A stretch of DNA of 64,000 nt from Rummeliibacillus pycnus_A (GCF_044359855.1 NZ_CP132291.1:1984001-2048000), one strand, 5' to 3'. Shown: positions 33,593-43,510, counted from the first letter of the stretch. The notes: a model not told the origin generated them from the letters alone. Numbers and translations are program-made.

Positions 33593-34354
33593 TCATGCAC
33601 TTCTCGACTCAGCGAGTTTTGTTAGGTAATATTGTTCCTCCCTTGACATGTGATCAGCCATCGAGGCAGTAAAAGTTCCTAATACTTCAGCTCTTAACTC
33701 CATTTCCTCTAATTCATGTAAAAATATTCTAAATAAATTCATCTCAACTTCAACTTCATTATTAAATCGATTTAATGCTGGGAATGACTGAATATTAGCC
33801 CGTAAATATCCCGTTAATTCCACTGCCTTTAAATAAAATTGTTCAAAGTGTTGCGTAAAAGTGGAACTCTTATCTTTTAATCTTTTTTCTACGCTATCCA
33901 TATCATCATTTATGATTCCAGCATGGCCATAAGCGTCACTTAACCACAGTAAATGATGATGCAATTCATGAAAAATGGGTGGTACTTCACCTTTCTTTAA
34001 GTAACTTAATACTTTTTGGTATTCTTCTAATTCATTAACCATGTGATTTATAAAAGTCGGAGAAAGATGAATCTTGATATCACCAGACAATTGGCGTTTA
34101 AGAATTGAAAATTTAAATTGCTTTAATTGTTCTGCTGCTTCATCTGCAGTTATAGCAAATGGAATTGCATTTGAAACATTTAACGGACTTACTTGCTTAT
34201 GAAGGTCAGAAAAGCGATGAATAAATGTCTTTGCCTCTTCAATATCCTCCTTCTCAGATGGATATAGCGAATCTCGGATAAATTGCCCGTGATTCATTAG
34301 AATTTCGAGCCAAAATTGATGTTCAAAAATTGCGCTCTTCAAATATTCAGGCAA
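33593..34354 (-). CDS. DUF2935 family protein (ferritin-like helical bundle)
   Basis: A 253-residue helical protein with the duplicated layout of DUF2935: FEHQFWLEILMNHGQFI in the first half and FRIFLHELEEMELRAEVLG with DHMSREEQYYLTKL in the second. Regularly placed His and Glu residues suggest a di-metal site as in ferritin-like folds. Function unknown. The start is TTG, with AAAGGAGA about 10 bases upstream. Confidence 0.85.
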   Translation of the reverse strand: MPEYLKSAIFEHQFWLEILMNHGQFIRDSLYPSEKEDIEEAKTFIHRFSDLHKQVSPLNVSNAIPFAITADEAAEQLKQFKFSILKRQLSGDIKIHLSPTFINHMVNELEEYQKVLSYLKKGEVPPIFHELHHHLLWLSDAYGHAGIINDDMDSVEKRLKDKSSTFTQHFEQFYLKAVELTGYLRANIQSFPALNRFNNEVEVEMNLFRIFLHELEEMELRAEVLGTFTASMADHMSREEQYYLTKLAESRSA

Positions 34355-34434
34355 AAATTTTACATCTCCTTTATTCTTTTCATCACTTAAATGTATTCAA
34401 GTAAAGTTTGTACTAGTCGTAACTTTTCTAACAT

Positions 34435-34484
34435 AAAAAAATGCAGGACAATGTACCAATATTTTGTACAGTCCTGCATTTTTA
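34435..34484. terminator. Long hairpin between DUF2935 gene and decayed pentapeptide gene
   Basis: AAAAATGCAGGAC ... GTCCTGCATTTTT is a perfect 13-bp stem with an inner TGTAC/GTACA pairing and U-tracts on both strands. Its position suits termination of the former pentapeptide-repeat gene on the minus strand. Confidence 0.7.
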
Positions 34485-34554
34485 CATTTAGTTAAATGAA
34501 GCAATTTAATAAATACATTTTTGGTTTTTTAATACGAACATATTAACACTTGAT

Positions 34555-34880
34555 TCAAATGATTGTAACATTATTTAAATCCGCTTTTCCTGCTTTTAAA
34601 AAATTGTATGTTAATTTATCCATTGTAGATCCACTAAAATCAACTTTCTTTACTTTTAATAAACGAAACTGAACATTTTTGAGAGTTGTATTTCTAAAAG
34701 AAGCTTTTTTTAATGTACATGCTTCAAAAACTGTTTCTTCAAAATACTAACCATCAAAGTCTATTCCTGCTAAATTACAGGATTTAAACTCACTATCCGT
34801 TAAATCTGAATTCGTAAAATCCGATCCTTTTAAATCGCTACTATGACTGTCAAGGTAATGTGATAGCCATAAACAAAAAC
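34555..34880 (-). pseudogene. Pentapeptide-repeat protein, broken gene
   Basis: The minus-strand frame encodes about 100 residues with a clear pentapeptide pattern (SDLKGSDFTNSDL, FKSCNLAGIDF, then FEETVFEACTLKKASF). An in-frame TAG at about 34748 interrupts it between the two blocks. Upstream, the frame keeps plausible sequence (GFCLWLSHYLDSHSS) but hits a stop with no start codon or ribosome site, so the N-terminus is gone too. Pentapeptide proteins form a right-handed beta-helix and some (Qnr, McbG) protect DNA gyrase. This copy looks inactive. Confidence 0.75.
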
Positions 34881-34934
34881 CTTTTTTATTTTAGATAACA
34901 CCCAAATTAATCGTTCAAAAGTTTTTTTAACATA

Positions 34935-34978
34935 CAAAAAGGAGGATAGATTATTTCATATCTATCCTCCTTTTTTAT
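34935..34978 (-). terminator. Terminator after aminotransferase gene
   Basis: AAAAAGGAGGATAGA ... TCTATCCTCCTTTTT, a perfect 15-bp stem adjacent to the stop codon. Confidence 0.88.
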
Positions 34979-34979
34979 T

Positions 34980-36149
34980 TTATAATACTGATGCCAGTCT
35001 CTTAATGCCTTCATCTATCGTTGCTGGGTCTGAATTCGTATAATTTAGTCGCAATGTGCTCGCACCTTTCACATCTGTATAGAATGGATCCCCAGGTACA
35101 AATGCTACTTTATTTTCAATTGCACGATTAAAGACTTCTACTGACGAAACCCCTTCTCCTAAATCTGCCCATAAGAACATTCCGCCCTCTGGTTTTGTAA
35201 ATGTAACGTGTGCTGGTAAATGTTTTTCCATTGATGCAATCATCGCATCACATTGTTTTTTATACAATTCCGTAATTTGATTAATATGCTTTTCATAATC
35301 ATTATTTACTAAATAATCATAGATTGCATATTGAGAAATCACATTTGTATGCAAATCTGAAGATTGTTTTGCCGCAATCAAGTGACCCATTAATTCTTTA
35401 TTCTTTGTACATAGGTAACCTATACGCATTCCTGGTGATAATGTTTTTGAGAATGAACCAAATAATACACTGTTCTCAGATTTTCCACCTGCGATATATG
35501 GTAATGATTCTCCCTCATAGCGAAGTTCACCATATGGGTCGTCTTCGATTAAAATCGTGTTGGTTTTCTTGAGAATTTCATAAATAGCTTCACGTTTCTC
35601 TTTAGAATACGTTAAACCAGTAGGATTTTGGAAATTAGGAACAGTATATAATAGCTTCACATTTTCGTTACTTAGTGCTGCTTCTAGTTCTTCTAAATTC
35701 AAGCCATCATCTTCAAGGCTAACTGGCAAAAAGTGCGGTTCAAAAAGTGAAAAAGTTTGAATAGCAGCAAGATAACATGGGCTTTCAACAGCTACGTTAT
35801 CCCCTTTATTGATCAATACTTTCCCCATCAAATCTAATCCTTGTTGAGAGCCTGTTGTGATCAAAATATCATTTGCTGTAACATCTATATCAAATCGTTT
35901 TTTATACCGGTCTGCAATCCATTGACGTAATGGCAAATAGCCTTGTGTACCTGAATATTGGAATACTCTTTCACCTGATTCATGTAAAACTCGACTCATC
36001 GATTCTTGGAATTCCGCTACTGGGAAAGAAATTGGATTTGGTAATCCTCCTGCGAAAGAAATAATATCTTTTGTCTCAGTTAATCGCATAACTTGAGAAA
36101 TAAAAGAGCTATCTGTTTTTAACATTCTATCTGAAAAAATTTGCACCAT
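34980..36149 (-). CDS. PLP-dependent aminotransferase, class I/II (2-aminoadipate/LysN-like)
   Basis: A 389-residue pyridoxal-phosphate enzyme. The Schiff-base lysine is in GSFSKTLSPGMRIGY, and the cofactor-binding TTGSQQGLDL and PNFQNPTGLTY blocks are present. The start (ISFAGGLPNPISFP) and overall form match the MocR-related aminotransferases acting on 2-aminoadipate, aromatic or branched amino acids, but without a regulator domain. It is a single-gene unit. The true amino donor is undetermined. Confidence 0.85.
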   Translation of the reverse strand: MVQIFSDRMLKTDSSFISQVMRLTETKDIISFAGGLPNPISFPVAEFQESMSRVLHESGERVFQYSGTQGYLPLRQWIADRYKKRFDIDVTANDILITTGSQQGLDLMGKVLINKGDNVAVESPCYLAAIQTFSLFEPHFLPVSLEDDGLNLEELEAALSNENVKLLYTVPNFQNPTGLTYSKEKREAIYEILKKTNTILIEDDPYGELRYEGESLPYIAGGKSENSVLFGSFSKTLSPGMRIGYLCTKNKELMGHLIAAKQSSDLHTNVISQYAIYDYLVNNDYEKHINQITELYKKQCDAMIASMEKHLPAHVTFTKPEGGMFLWADLGEGVSSVEVFNRAIENKVAFVPGDPFYTDVKGASTLRLNYTNSDPATIDEGIKRLASVL

Positions 36150-36701
36150 AATCGATTCTCCTTCTGAACTACATATTCTATTTATTTTTTATATTATAAC
36201 AAATCACGAAACATTAGGAATTATCAATGTTTTCGTGAAAATTAAAGTGAAAAAGAAACATAAATTCTAAATATGATTGTTGATTTGTCTAGTTATCTAA
36301 TAGAAAGTAATATATTTATTCAAATATACTAGTTTCAGTATACTATAAGTTAGTCATTTACTTAACGTGATTATGTTGATCATTCATTGAGGCTGCGCCT
36401 TTTCTCAATGAGTATGACAGTATATGGGACCACAACATCACAATCTAAGTCGTGCATATTATCAACACCCCTTTTTTTATTTCCTTTCTATGAATAAGAT
36501 TCCATAAAATTGATTAATAATATACTAAATGTTCATTTTTAATCTTTCACTTAATTACTTGAATCAATATATCAAAAAGCTATTGTCTTTTCCTATAAAA
36601 CGATGATATACTTTACTAACTTGATAATGTGTTAACGCACTAGTGAACTAAAGTGTAATAAAACAAATTAAATATAATAAAGATAAAAGGTGGTTTTCAA
36701 C
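36150..36701. other. Intergenic region upstream of amino-acid ABC transporter operon
   Basis: About 550 bases. It contains a perfect inverted repeat TCATTGAG ... CTCAATGA (36384-36411, 12-base loop), a possible promoter TTGTCT-N18-TATACT (36583-36612), and a small palindrome-like GTGTTAACGCAC near 36630 between that promoter and the gene. No riboswitch or T-box consensus was recognised. Confidence 0.4.
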
Positions 36702-37478
36702 ATGAAACGTTTTGCAATAATGACAATGTTCATCGTAGCAATCTTCAGCGTTATGGCTGGATGTTCATCTAACTCTGCTTCAAAGGATGACAAAACACTA
36801 ATAATTGGTGTTGATGATACGTTTGCTCCAATGGGCTTCCGCGATGAAAAAAATAACATTGTAGGTTTTGATATCGACTATGCCAAAGCTGCAGCAAAAG
36901 AAATGGGTTATAAAGTAAAAATTCAACCAATTGATTGGAAAACGAAAGAATCCGAACTAAACAGTGGTCGAATCGATTTAATTTGGAATGGATATACAAT
37001 TACGGACACACGTAAAAAACAAGTTAACTTTACAAAACCATATTTAAAAAATGCTCAAGTAGTTGTGACACTTGCCAATTCCAAACTCAATAAATTAAAT
37101 GATTTAAATGGCAAAGTTGTAGGCTTACAAGCACAATCTTCAGCAGCAGATGCATTAGATGCAAGTTCTATTAAATCAAAAATAAAAAATGTCAGTGAGT
37201 ATTCTGATAATGTAATGGCATTGAATGACTTAAAAAGTGGCCGTACAGATGCAGTAGTAATTGATAAAGTTGTAATTGATTATTATATGTCAAAACAAAA
37301 AGGCACCTTCAAAGTTCTTAATGAGTCACTTGCACCTGAAGAATACGGTGTAGGTGTTAAAAAAGGTAATGAAGAGTTATTAAACAAATTACAAAAAGCA
37401 CTTGATAAAATGAATACAGACGGTACAGCCACTGAAATTTCAAAAAAATGGTTTGGCGAAAATAAAGTATTAAAGTAA
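36702..37478 (+). CDS. Amino-acid ABC transporter substrate-binding lipoprotein
   Basis: About 258 residues: signal peptide with lipobox MAGC, then a family 3 solute-binding domain (IIGVDDTFAPMGFRDEKNNI, VGFDIDYAKAAA, DLIWNGYTITDTRKKQVNF). It binds a polar amino acid, possibly cystine or a similar one, outside the membrane. The ATG at 36702 follows AAAGGTGG with 8-base spacing; the frame's earlier ATG at 36690 lies on that ribosome site. Permease and ATPase genes follow on the same strand. Confidence 0.88.
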   Translation: MKRFAIMTMFIVAIFSVMAGCSSNSASKDDKTLIIGVDDTFAPMGFRDEKNNIVGFDIDYAKAAAKEMGYKVKIQPIDWKTKESELNSGRIDLIWNGYTITDTRKKQVNFTKPYLKNAQVVVTLANSKLNKLNDLNGKVVGLQAQSSAADALDASSIKSKIKNVSEYSDNVMALNDLKSGRTDAVVIDKVVIDYYMSKQKGTFKVLNESLAPEEYGVGVKKGNEELLNKLQKALDKMNTDGTATEISKKWFGENKVLK

Positions 37479-37488
37479 AATAGTAAAA

Positions 37489-37531
37489 GGCAAAACGGGG
37501 TTTCCTTTTTGGAAACCTGTTTTGTTTTTAT
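37489..37531 (+). terminator. Intra-operon terminator after binding-protein gene
   Basis: CAAAACGGGGTTTCC / GGAAACCTGTTTTG with T-tract; likely gives partial termination so that the binding protein is made in excess of the membrane components. Confidence 0.75.
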
Positions 37532-37564
37532 CATTTAAGAATGAAAAATACTATTTTCCTGTTA

Positions 37565-37582
37565 CCGATAATTCATTATCGG
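37565..37582. repeat. Perfect palindrome in permease leader
   Basis: CCGATAAT-TC-ATTATCGG, an 8-bp perfect inverted repeat about 40 bases before the permease start. It could be an operator or an RNA stabilising/processing hairpin. Confidence 0.5.
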
Positions 37583-37622
37583 ATTCGTCAATCCGCAAGT
37601 TTCATTTAGGAGGAACACTTGT

Positions 37623-38282
37623 ATGAACTTCGATTATCTCATTACGATCCTTAAACCAATGCTTCAAGGATCACAAATGACCATTCTATTATTTCTAATC
37701 GCCATTGTCTTATCCATACCACTTGGTTTCTTATTAACTTTGGCGGTGAAAAGTAGCTTTAAACTACTCTCATGGTTAGCTCAAGCATATATTTATGTAA
37801 TGCGTGGTACGCCACTATTACTTCAATTATTAGTTATTTGCTTCGGTCTACCAATGATTCCTGGTATTGGTCAATATTTAGTATTAGATCGCTTTACTGC
37901 AGCATGCATCGGATTTGTTCTTAACTATGCTGCTTATTTTGCAGAAATCTTCCGTGGTGGTTTGTTAGCAATTGATAAAGGTCAATATGAAGCAGCACAA
38001 GTCCTTGGATTAAATAAATTCCAAACAACAACACGAGTGATTCTGCCACAAATGTTCCGTATCGCCATTCCATCATTGGCAAACGAATCTGTCACACTTG
38101 TAAAAGATACAGCACTACTCTATGCAGTAGCTGTTCCTGAATTATTACACTTTGCAGAAGCTGCAGTAAACCGTGATTTTACTATCGTTCCATTCTTTGT
38201 AGCAGGTGTTATGTACCTTATCATGACCCTAATACTTACATTAATCTTTAAATGGATTGAACGCCGGTTTACATTTGAATAG
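37623..38282 (+). CDS. Amino-acid ABC transporter permease
   Basis: A 219-residue inner-membrane subunit with about five helices. It has the HisM-type start PMLQGSQMTILLFLIAIVLS and the EAA loop (EAAQVLGLNKFQTTTRVILPQ) that contacts the ATPase. The start follows AGGAGG. It is six codons or fewer from the ATPase gene and forms one operon with it. Confidence 0.9.
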   Translation: MNFDYLITILKPMLQGSQMTILLFLIAIVLSIPLGFLLTLAVKSSFKLLSWLAQAYIYVMRGTPLLLQLLVICFGLPMIPGIGQYLVLDRFTAACIGFVLNYAAYFAEIFRGGLLAIDKGQYEAAQVLGLNKFQTTTRVILPQMFRIAIPSLANESVTLVKDTALLYAVAVPELLHFAEAAVNRDFTIVPFFVAGVMYLIMTLILTLIFKWIERRFTFE

Positions 38283-38297
38283 AGAGGAGTGGTCGTT

Positions 38298-39044
38298 TTG
38301 GCTATTATTGAAGTATCAAAATTAAAAAAATCATTTGGAAATCTTGATGTATTAAAACAAATTACATTTGATGTAAATAAAAATGATGTAGTAGCGGTCA
38401 TCGGACCCTCTGGATCTGGTAAAAGTACGATGTTGAGAAGTCTTGTTCATCTCGAAGAAATAAATGGTGGAAGTATTGCAGTAGCGGGTGATTATCTTGT
38501 AAAAGATGGCGTTTATGCAAAACCACAAGAAATTAAACGCGTCACTTCTAGAATGGGTATGGTATTTCAACATTTTAATCTTTTCCCACATCTTACTGTC
38601 AAAGAGAATCTCGAAATGGCACCACGTTTAATAAAGAAAGAATCCTCCCAAAATATTAGTAATCGTAGCATGGAGCTTTTAAAGAAAGTAGGACTTGCTG
38701 ATAAAGCTTCTGCATACCCAGCAAAACTTTCGGGTGGACAAAAACAACGTGTAGCCATTGCTCGAGCATTGATGATGGATCCAGAAATCTTGCTATTTGA
38801 TGAACCAACTTCTGCACTTGACCCTGAGTTGACTGGTGAAGTACTTCAAGTTATGAAGGATCTAGCAGAAGAACATATGACGATGATCGTCGTAACACAT
38901 GAAATGGGATTCGCAAGAGAAGTTGCCAACCGTGTTGTCTTCATGGATAATGGTGAAATCCTTGAATCTGGCACTCCACAAGAATTGTTTGACAACCCAC
39001 AATTTGATCGAACAAAAGCCTTCCTTAACCGTAGCTTAAAATAG
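38298..39044 (+). CDS. Amino-acid ABC transporter ATP-binding protein (GlnQ-like)
   Basis: About 248 residues. Walker A GPSGSGKST, Q-loop QHFNLFPHLTV, signature LSGGQKQRVAIARAL, Walker B ILLFDEPTSALDPE and the switch His in VVTHEMGFA are all intact. The start was set to the TTG at 38298, which is 8 bases after GAGGAG; a GTG at 38289 overlaps that ribosome site. It powers uptake by the adjacent permease and binding protein. Confidence 0.92.
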   Translation: MAIIEVSKLKKSFGNLDVLKQITFDVNKNDVVAVIGPSGSGKSTMLRSLVHLEEINGGSIAVAGDYLVKDGVYAKPQEIKRVTSRMGMVFQHFNLFPHLTVKENLEMAPRLIKKESSQNISNRSMELLKKVGLADKASAYPAKLSGGQKQRVAIARALMMDPEILLFDEPTSALDPELTGEVLQVMKDLAEEHMTMIVVTHEMGFAREVANRVVFMDNGEILESGTPQELFDNPQFDRTKAFLNRSLK

Positions 39045-39073
39045 TGATCGAATTATAGCAAGACTTCAAGAAA

Positions 39074-39117
39074 TAAGGCTGACCAAAGATATAAAATTCT
39101 TTGGTCAGCCTTTTTAT
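39074..39117. terminator. Terminator of the ABC transporter operon (bidirectional)
   Basis: AAGGCTGACCAAAG ... CTTTGGTCAGCCTT, a perfect 14-bp stem followed by TTTT; the other strand also has a T-tract facing uspA. Confidence 0.88.
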
Positions 39118-39299
39118 AATTATCTAGTTTCACTTGTTTAGAGCCTACGTAACTCACTCTTTTTAGTTTAGCATCCATTTCAATTTTTCTTCTGCAAAAT
39201 TTATGGTTCTACATTTTTAACACAGGCATATTATAACCTTGTTGCAAAATGTCTCTACTCAAATATACTCTGCTCCAAATTCATACAAATTGATCTTTA

Positions 39300-39737
39300 T
39301 TATGGGCGGACGACTAGTACATCACAATCAGCTGAGCGAATGATACCTGTTGTTACACTACCTACTAAAAAGCGTTCAACAGCATTAAGGCCCGTTGCAC
39401 CACAAATGATTAAGTCAGCTTCCACTTTTTTAGCAATATCTTGTGTAATGACTGATTTAGGAGAACCATATTGGACGATTATATTGACATTTTCAATACC
39501 AGCAGTTTCAGCTTTTTTGTAGTCTTCTAACAAACTTGTAGCAAACTCTTCTGCACGCTTTTCTTCTTCTGAGAAATTATAAGCTTCAAGCGCAGAATAG
39601 ATACGAGAATCAATAATATTTACCAAATGTAACGTAGCATCGTTTCTTTTTGCAATTTCCACAGCTTTTTTAAATGCAGCTTCAGCTTCTTTTGAACCAT
39701 CAATACCAACAATAATGTTTTTATAAGTTAATGACAT
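39300..39737 (-). CDS. Universal stress protein, UspA family
   Basis: A 145-residue UspA-fold protein. IIVGIDGSKEAEAAF at the start and the ATP-binding signature ICGATGLNAVERFLVGSVTTGII (G-x2-G-x9-GS pattern) indicate an ATP-binding member. AAAGGGAGG precedes the ATG. Monocistronic. Its exact stress role is unknown. Confidence 0.88.
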   Translation of the reverse strand: MSLTYKNIIVGIDGSKEAEAAFKKAVEIAKRNDATLHLVNIIDSRIYSALEAYNFSEEEKRAEEFATSLLEDYKKAETAGIENVNIIVQYGSPKSVITQDIAKKVEADLIICGATGLNAVERFLVGSVTTGIIRSADCDVLVVRP

Positions 39738-40007
39738 AACTTTATACCTCCCTTTAATAAGTCAATTATAGCACTTAAAGTGGTGGCATCATACGAACTA
39801 TATTATGAACATTTATTCCTAATTCACCTTCTAATTGTCTCTTTTATATGATAAATTTTACATTTTATTTACATTTTTTATATATTTGTTAAAAAATTTC
39901 TAATTATCTATATATTTATATGAATTTATAAACTATAATGGTATATATTAACATTATAGGGACGCTATATTTATCAAAGTATAGTAGTTTCATTAAGGGG
40001 GAATCTT

Positions 40008-43000
40008 GTGAATTCGTTTACAAAAAAATTTGCAGCAGCTGGGTTAAGTTGTGCCTTAGCGCTTACACCTATCACTAGCTTCACTGCAAACGCAAAAACA
40101 GGCTCTGCAACAACAATGCTACAAAAACTCGGTAAAACTGATCAGACAGAAACAGGTAAGAAAACAGCAAATTATAGTGATGATACGATTATTATTAAAT
40201 ATTCAAGTAAGCTATCTAATGATGAGCTTGCTGGAAATATTGTAGTAAGCCATATTGAAAGTCTTAAGTATTTAGTTGTTAAAGTCAAAAATAAAAAGAA
40301 CCTACAACAGACAATCCAAAAATTTCAAAAGAATAAGAAAGTGATATCTGTAGGTCTAAGTCCAAAATATCAACTTTCAGGTACTGTGGATCCTAAGGTA
40401 AGCGAGCAATATATGCATAGCCTATTAAAAACGGCAGATGCACAAAAGCTTGCTGGGAAAAGTCAAGTAAAAGTAGCTGTCATTGATACAGGCATTGATC
40501 ATAATCATCCCGAACTAAAAGGATCTATTATAAAAAGAACAAACATCATCAATCCAATGAATTCATCTACACCTGATATACATGGAACTCATGTTGCAGG
40601 GATTATCGCTGGGAAAAAGGATAATGGTATCGGTGGTTACGGTATAGATCCAGCTGCTAAAATTCTTTCTTTAGACGTATTTGATGGTGGATTTTGGACT
40701 TTTGATTATACAATTGCAAATGCGATTCTTGAGGCAGTGGATGAAGGTGCAGATGTTATTAATATGAGTTTGGGTGGTTCCGTGCCTTCAGAAGTTCTAA
40801 AAGAGGCAATAGATAAAGCAATTAGTAAAGGTGTTGTAGTCGTTGCCGCTGCTGGAAATGAAGCATCTGATATGGCTGTCTATCCAGCTAAATATGAAGG
40901 TGTCATTAGCGTTGGCTCTATTAATAAAGAGAAAAAACTAAGTGACTATTCATCATATGGCCCATCAACTGACGTAGTAGCACCTGGTGAAGATGTATAT
41001 TCTACCTTCTACGATCCTCAAAAAGGATCCACCTTTACAAAATTAAGTGGGACATCCATGGCTTCTCCAGTTGTTGCTGGAACAGCAGCATTGCTATTAT
41101 CTAAGCATCCAAATCTTAAGCCTGCTGAAGTGGAATATATTCTTAAAAAAACGGCAACAGATCTAGGTGCAAAAGGATTTGATAATAAATATGGTAACGG
41201 ACTGATTAACCCTGTTGCAGCATTAAAATTTGACGTCAAGAAAATCCCTTCCCTAGTAACAGCAAAATGGGGAGAAAAGGAAATCTTAAATAATGCAGAG
41301 AAAGTTGTAGCACCTGCAGAAATCAAACATAACTTTACTAAACCATCTGAACAAAAATGGGTTAAACTTTCTGTAGAAAAGGGCCAATATATTCAAACTT
41401 CTCTATCTGGTGCATCTCAATATGATTACAAAATGATGATTCAATTCTATGGTGACAATGAGCAACAAAAAATCGAAGTCAATGATGTAGCAGAAGGCAA
41501 AACAGAAGGTAAACTAATCCAAGCTCCTTTTAGTGGAACAGTTGCTATTGGTATTAAAGATGTGAATGGAAGCTATGATGATTCAAATGCGAAACAATCA
41601 CATGCTACATTAAAAGTTGAGAAATTAGATCAACTTCCTGAAGATGAATCTACACTAGAATCACCTATTAAAATTGAAAACTGGCCATATAAAAAAGATG
41701 GTCTCTTTATGACAGGTGAAAAGAATGATGAAGATTATTTCCACTTCACTTCAAAAGAAGCACAATTAATGAAATTTAGTGTAACTGGAATCCCAGGCGT
41801 GGATTTAAGTCTCTCTGTTTATGAAAAAGAACAGCTATTCCCTTCAATGTCAGATGAAGGTGGCAAAGAAATTCCTTCAGAGGGAATTCCTAGAGAAGAG
41901 GTATATCCTCTATTTTCAAGTAATAATGGTGGCACGAGCGTTGGGGAAACACTGATGTTCCAAACAGAACCTAATAAGGAGTATTACCTAAAAGTAACAA
42001 ACGCCTCTTTATTTTCAGATATTAACATCCTTCAATTGCTATTCGGTAATTTTGGTGGCATTGGGAATAAAGGACCTGCTGCTTCAGCAATTCCTTATAG
42101 CGTAAACTTGGAAGGAAAGGCAATTCCTGAAGATGAAGATGGCCTCGACGAATCAACACTATATAGTAAAGAAGGAATGACCATCTTTGGTGGTAATTTC
42201 ATGTCCGCATTCTCTGAAATGGGACCAAGTGATTCTTCAAAGCAAATTGAATTATTGGAGTCCGGTGCTCGTTCATATCAATTAGGTGGATCTGCAATGG
42301 GATATCTTCAAAATACTTCAGACCAAGATTGGTTTAAACTAACACCAACTAGTGATGGTATTTATCAATTTAACTTACCTACTCCATCAAAGAATGTTCC
42401 TAATGTTAGTTTATACGAGGTTGTTACTGAAAAAGGTGAAGATGGAAAAACACACCAAAACCTTTCTACTGTTGCAACAAATGAGGACTGGAATTCAGAA
42501 GATTGGATAAAAGATAATTTTGTTGCAAGTTTAAAAGTAAATAAAAAATATTATCTTTCAGTAAGTCCAAATTATAATGTATTCCAAATCCCATATGATG
42601 GATACCAAATTACATCGAAATTACTTGTTAGTAATCCAAGTGACAAGTATGAAGAAAATGATAAACCAGAACAAGCAAAAACTTTCCCTACAACAGGTGT
42701 AACAGCAAACTTTGCTACAGCAAATGATATTGACTCTTATTATTTTACTGCGCCAAAAGATTCTATATATGGTGTCAAATTCTCTAGAACGGAACTAACA
42801 TCTTCACTTAAAGCAAAGTATCCGAAAGAATTATTAGCTCCATTTTTCGGATTGATACAAATTTCAGAAGATGTAAATAAAAACCATAAGCTGGATGAAC
42901 AAGATATTGATCGCTCATCATACATCTTGAACATAACAGAAGATGGAACAAACACTGGCTCCTTTGAAGCGAAAAAAGGCAAATCTTATTTCGTAATTGC

Positions 43001-43451
43001 ACATAGTTTTGTCGATTCAGCGGCTGGCATTACCTTATGGCCATATCAGCTAAAAATTAATGCTGTAAATAAAATAGATGAAGACGCAAAATCGAAGGTA
43101 ACGAAAAACAAACCATCTAAGCCACTTAAGTTTAAGAAAAACAGCAGTAAATTATATTCTGCAACAGGTTTCTTCAACTCAGGATATGAAAACGGCGATT
43201 CTGATTGGTACGTTTACGATTCTAAGAAAGCAAATCAAGTAACACTTTCACTTGATGCTGGTAAAGAAATAGATGGTGTAATCGAAGTCTATCGCAACGG
43301 TAAAAGAGTAGTAAAATCTGATATTTATGAACAAAGCGACACAGAAATCGTATCCTTGAAGATGAAAAAAGGAACATACTATGTAAAGGTTCGTGATTCC
43401 AAAGGACGCAGTTCAATCGATCCGTACAAATTATCATTAAAAATTAAGTAA
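40008..43451 (+). CDS. Large secreted subtilisin-family (S8) serine protease with C-terminal PPC-type repeats
   Basis: A 1147-residue exported protease. A signal peptide of about 29 residues ends near TANAKT; a pro-region follows to about residue 140. The catalytic triad is Asp160 (VAVIDTGID), His192 (HGTHVAG) and Ser350 (SGTSMASPVVAG). The C-terminal 750 residues hold several beta-sandwich segments of pre-peptidase C-terminal (PPC) type, for example NDEDYFHFTSKEAQLMKF, DQDWFKLTPTSDGIYQF, DIDSYYFTAPKDSIYGV and DSDWYVYDSKKANQVTLS. No LPXTG or membrane anchor is seen. The GTG start follows AAGGGGGA. It probably degrades extracellular protein. Confidence 0.88.
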   Translation: MNSFTKKFAAAGLSCALALTPITSFTANAKTGSATTMLQKLGKTDQTETGKKTANYSDDTIIIKYSSKLSNDELAGNIVVSHIESLKYLVVKVKNKKNLQQTIQKFQKNKKVISVGLSPKYQLSGTVDPKVSEQYMHSLLKTADAQKLAGKSQVKVAVIDTGIDHNHPELKGSIIKRTNIINPMNSSTPDIHGTHVAGIIAGKKDNGIGGYGIDPAAKILSLDVFDGGFWTFDYTIANAILEAVDEGADVINMSLGGSVPSEVLKEAIDKAISKGVVVVAAAGNEASDMAVYPAKYEGVISVGSINKEKKLSDYSSYGPSTDVVAPGEDVYSTFYDPQKGSTFTKLSGTSMASPVVAGTAALLLSKHPNLKPAEVEYILKKTATDLGAKGFDNKYGNGLINPVAALKFDVKKIPSLVTAKWGEKEILNNAEKVVAPAEIKHNFTKPSEQKWVKLSVEKGQYIQTSLSGASQYDYKMMIQFYGDNEQQKIEVNDVAEGKTEGKLIQAPFSGTVAIGIKDVNGSYDDSNAKQSHATLKVEKLDQLPEDESTLESPIKIENWPYKKDGLFMTGEKNDEDYFHFTSKEAQLMKFSVTGIPGVDLSLSVYEKEQLFPSMSDEGGKEIPSEGIPREEVYPLFSSNNGGTSVGETLMFQTEPNKEYYLKVTNASLFSDINILQLLFGNFGGIGNKGPAASAIPYSVNLEGKAIPEDEDGLDESTLYSKEGMTIFGGNFMSAFSEMGPSDSSKQIELLESGARSYQLGGSAMGYLQNTSDQDWFKLTPTSDGIYQFNLPTPSKNVPNVSLYEVVTEKGEDGKTHQNLSTVATNEDWNSEDWIKDNFVASLKVNKKYYLSVSPNYNVFQIPYDGYQITSKLLVSNPSDKYEENDKPEQAKTFPTTGVTANFATANDIDSYYFTAPKDSIYGVKFSRTELTSSLKAKYPKELLAPFFGLIQISEDVNKNHKLDEQDIDRSSYILNITEDGTNTGSFEAKKGKSYFVIAHSFVDSAAGITLWPYQLKINAVNKIDEDAKSKVTKNKPSKPLKFKKNSSKLYSATGFFNSGYENGDSDWYVYDSKKANQVTLSLDAGKEIDGVIEVYRNGKRVVKSDIYEQSDTEIVSLKMKKGTYYVKVRDSKGRSSIDPYKLSLKIK

Positions 43452-43457
43452 TAAAAA

Positions 43458-43510
43458 TAGATGACCTTAAAAGACGCTAAAGAGTGGCTTTATAAGGTCA
43501 TCTTTTTTAT
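43458..43510 (+). terminator. Terminator after S8 protease gene
   Basis: GATGACCTTA ... TAAGGTCATC with TTTTTT following; about 25-base apical region. Confidence 0.8.

Noticed and set aside
36384..36411. Riboswitch or T-box leader before the amino-acid ABC operon
   Set aside because: Only one 8-bp hairpin was found; no T-box AGGGTGGNACCGCG-type sequence and no known aptamer consensus.
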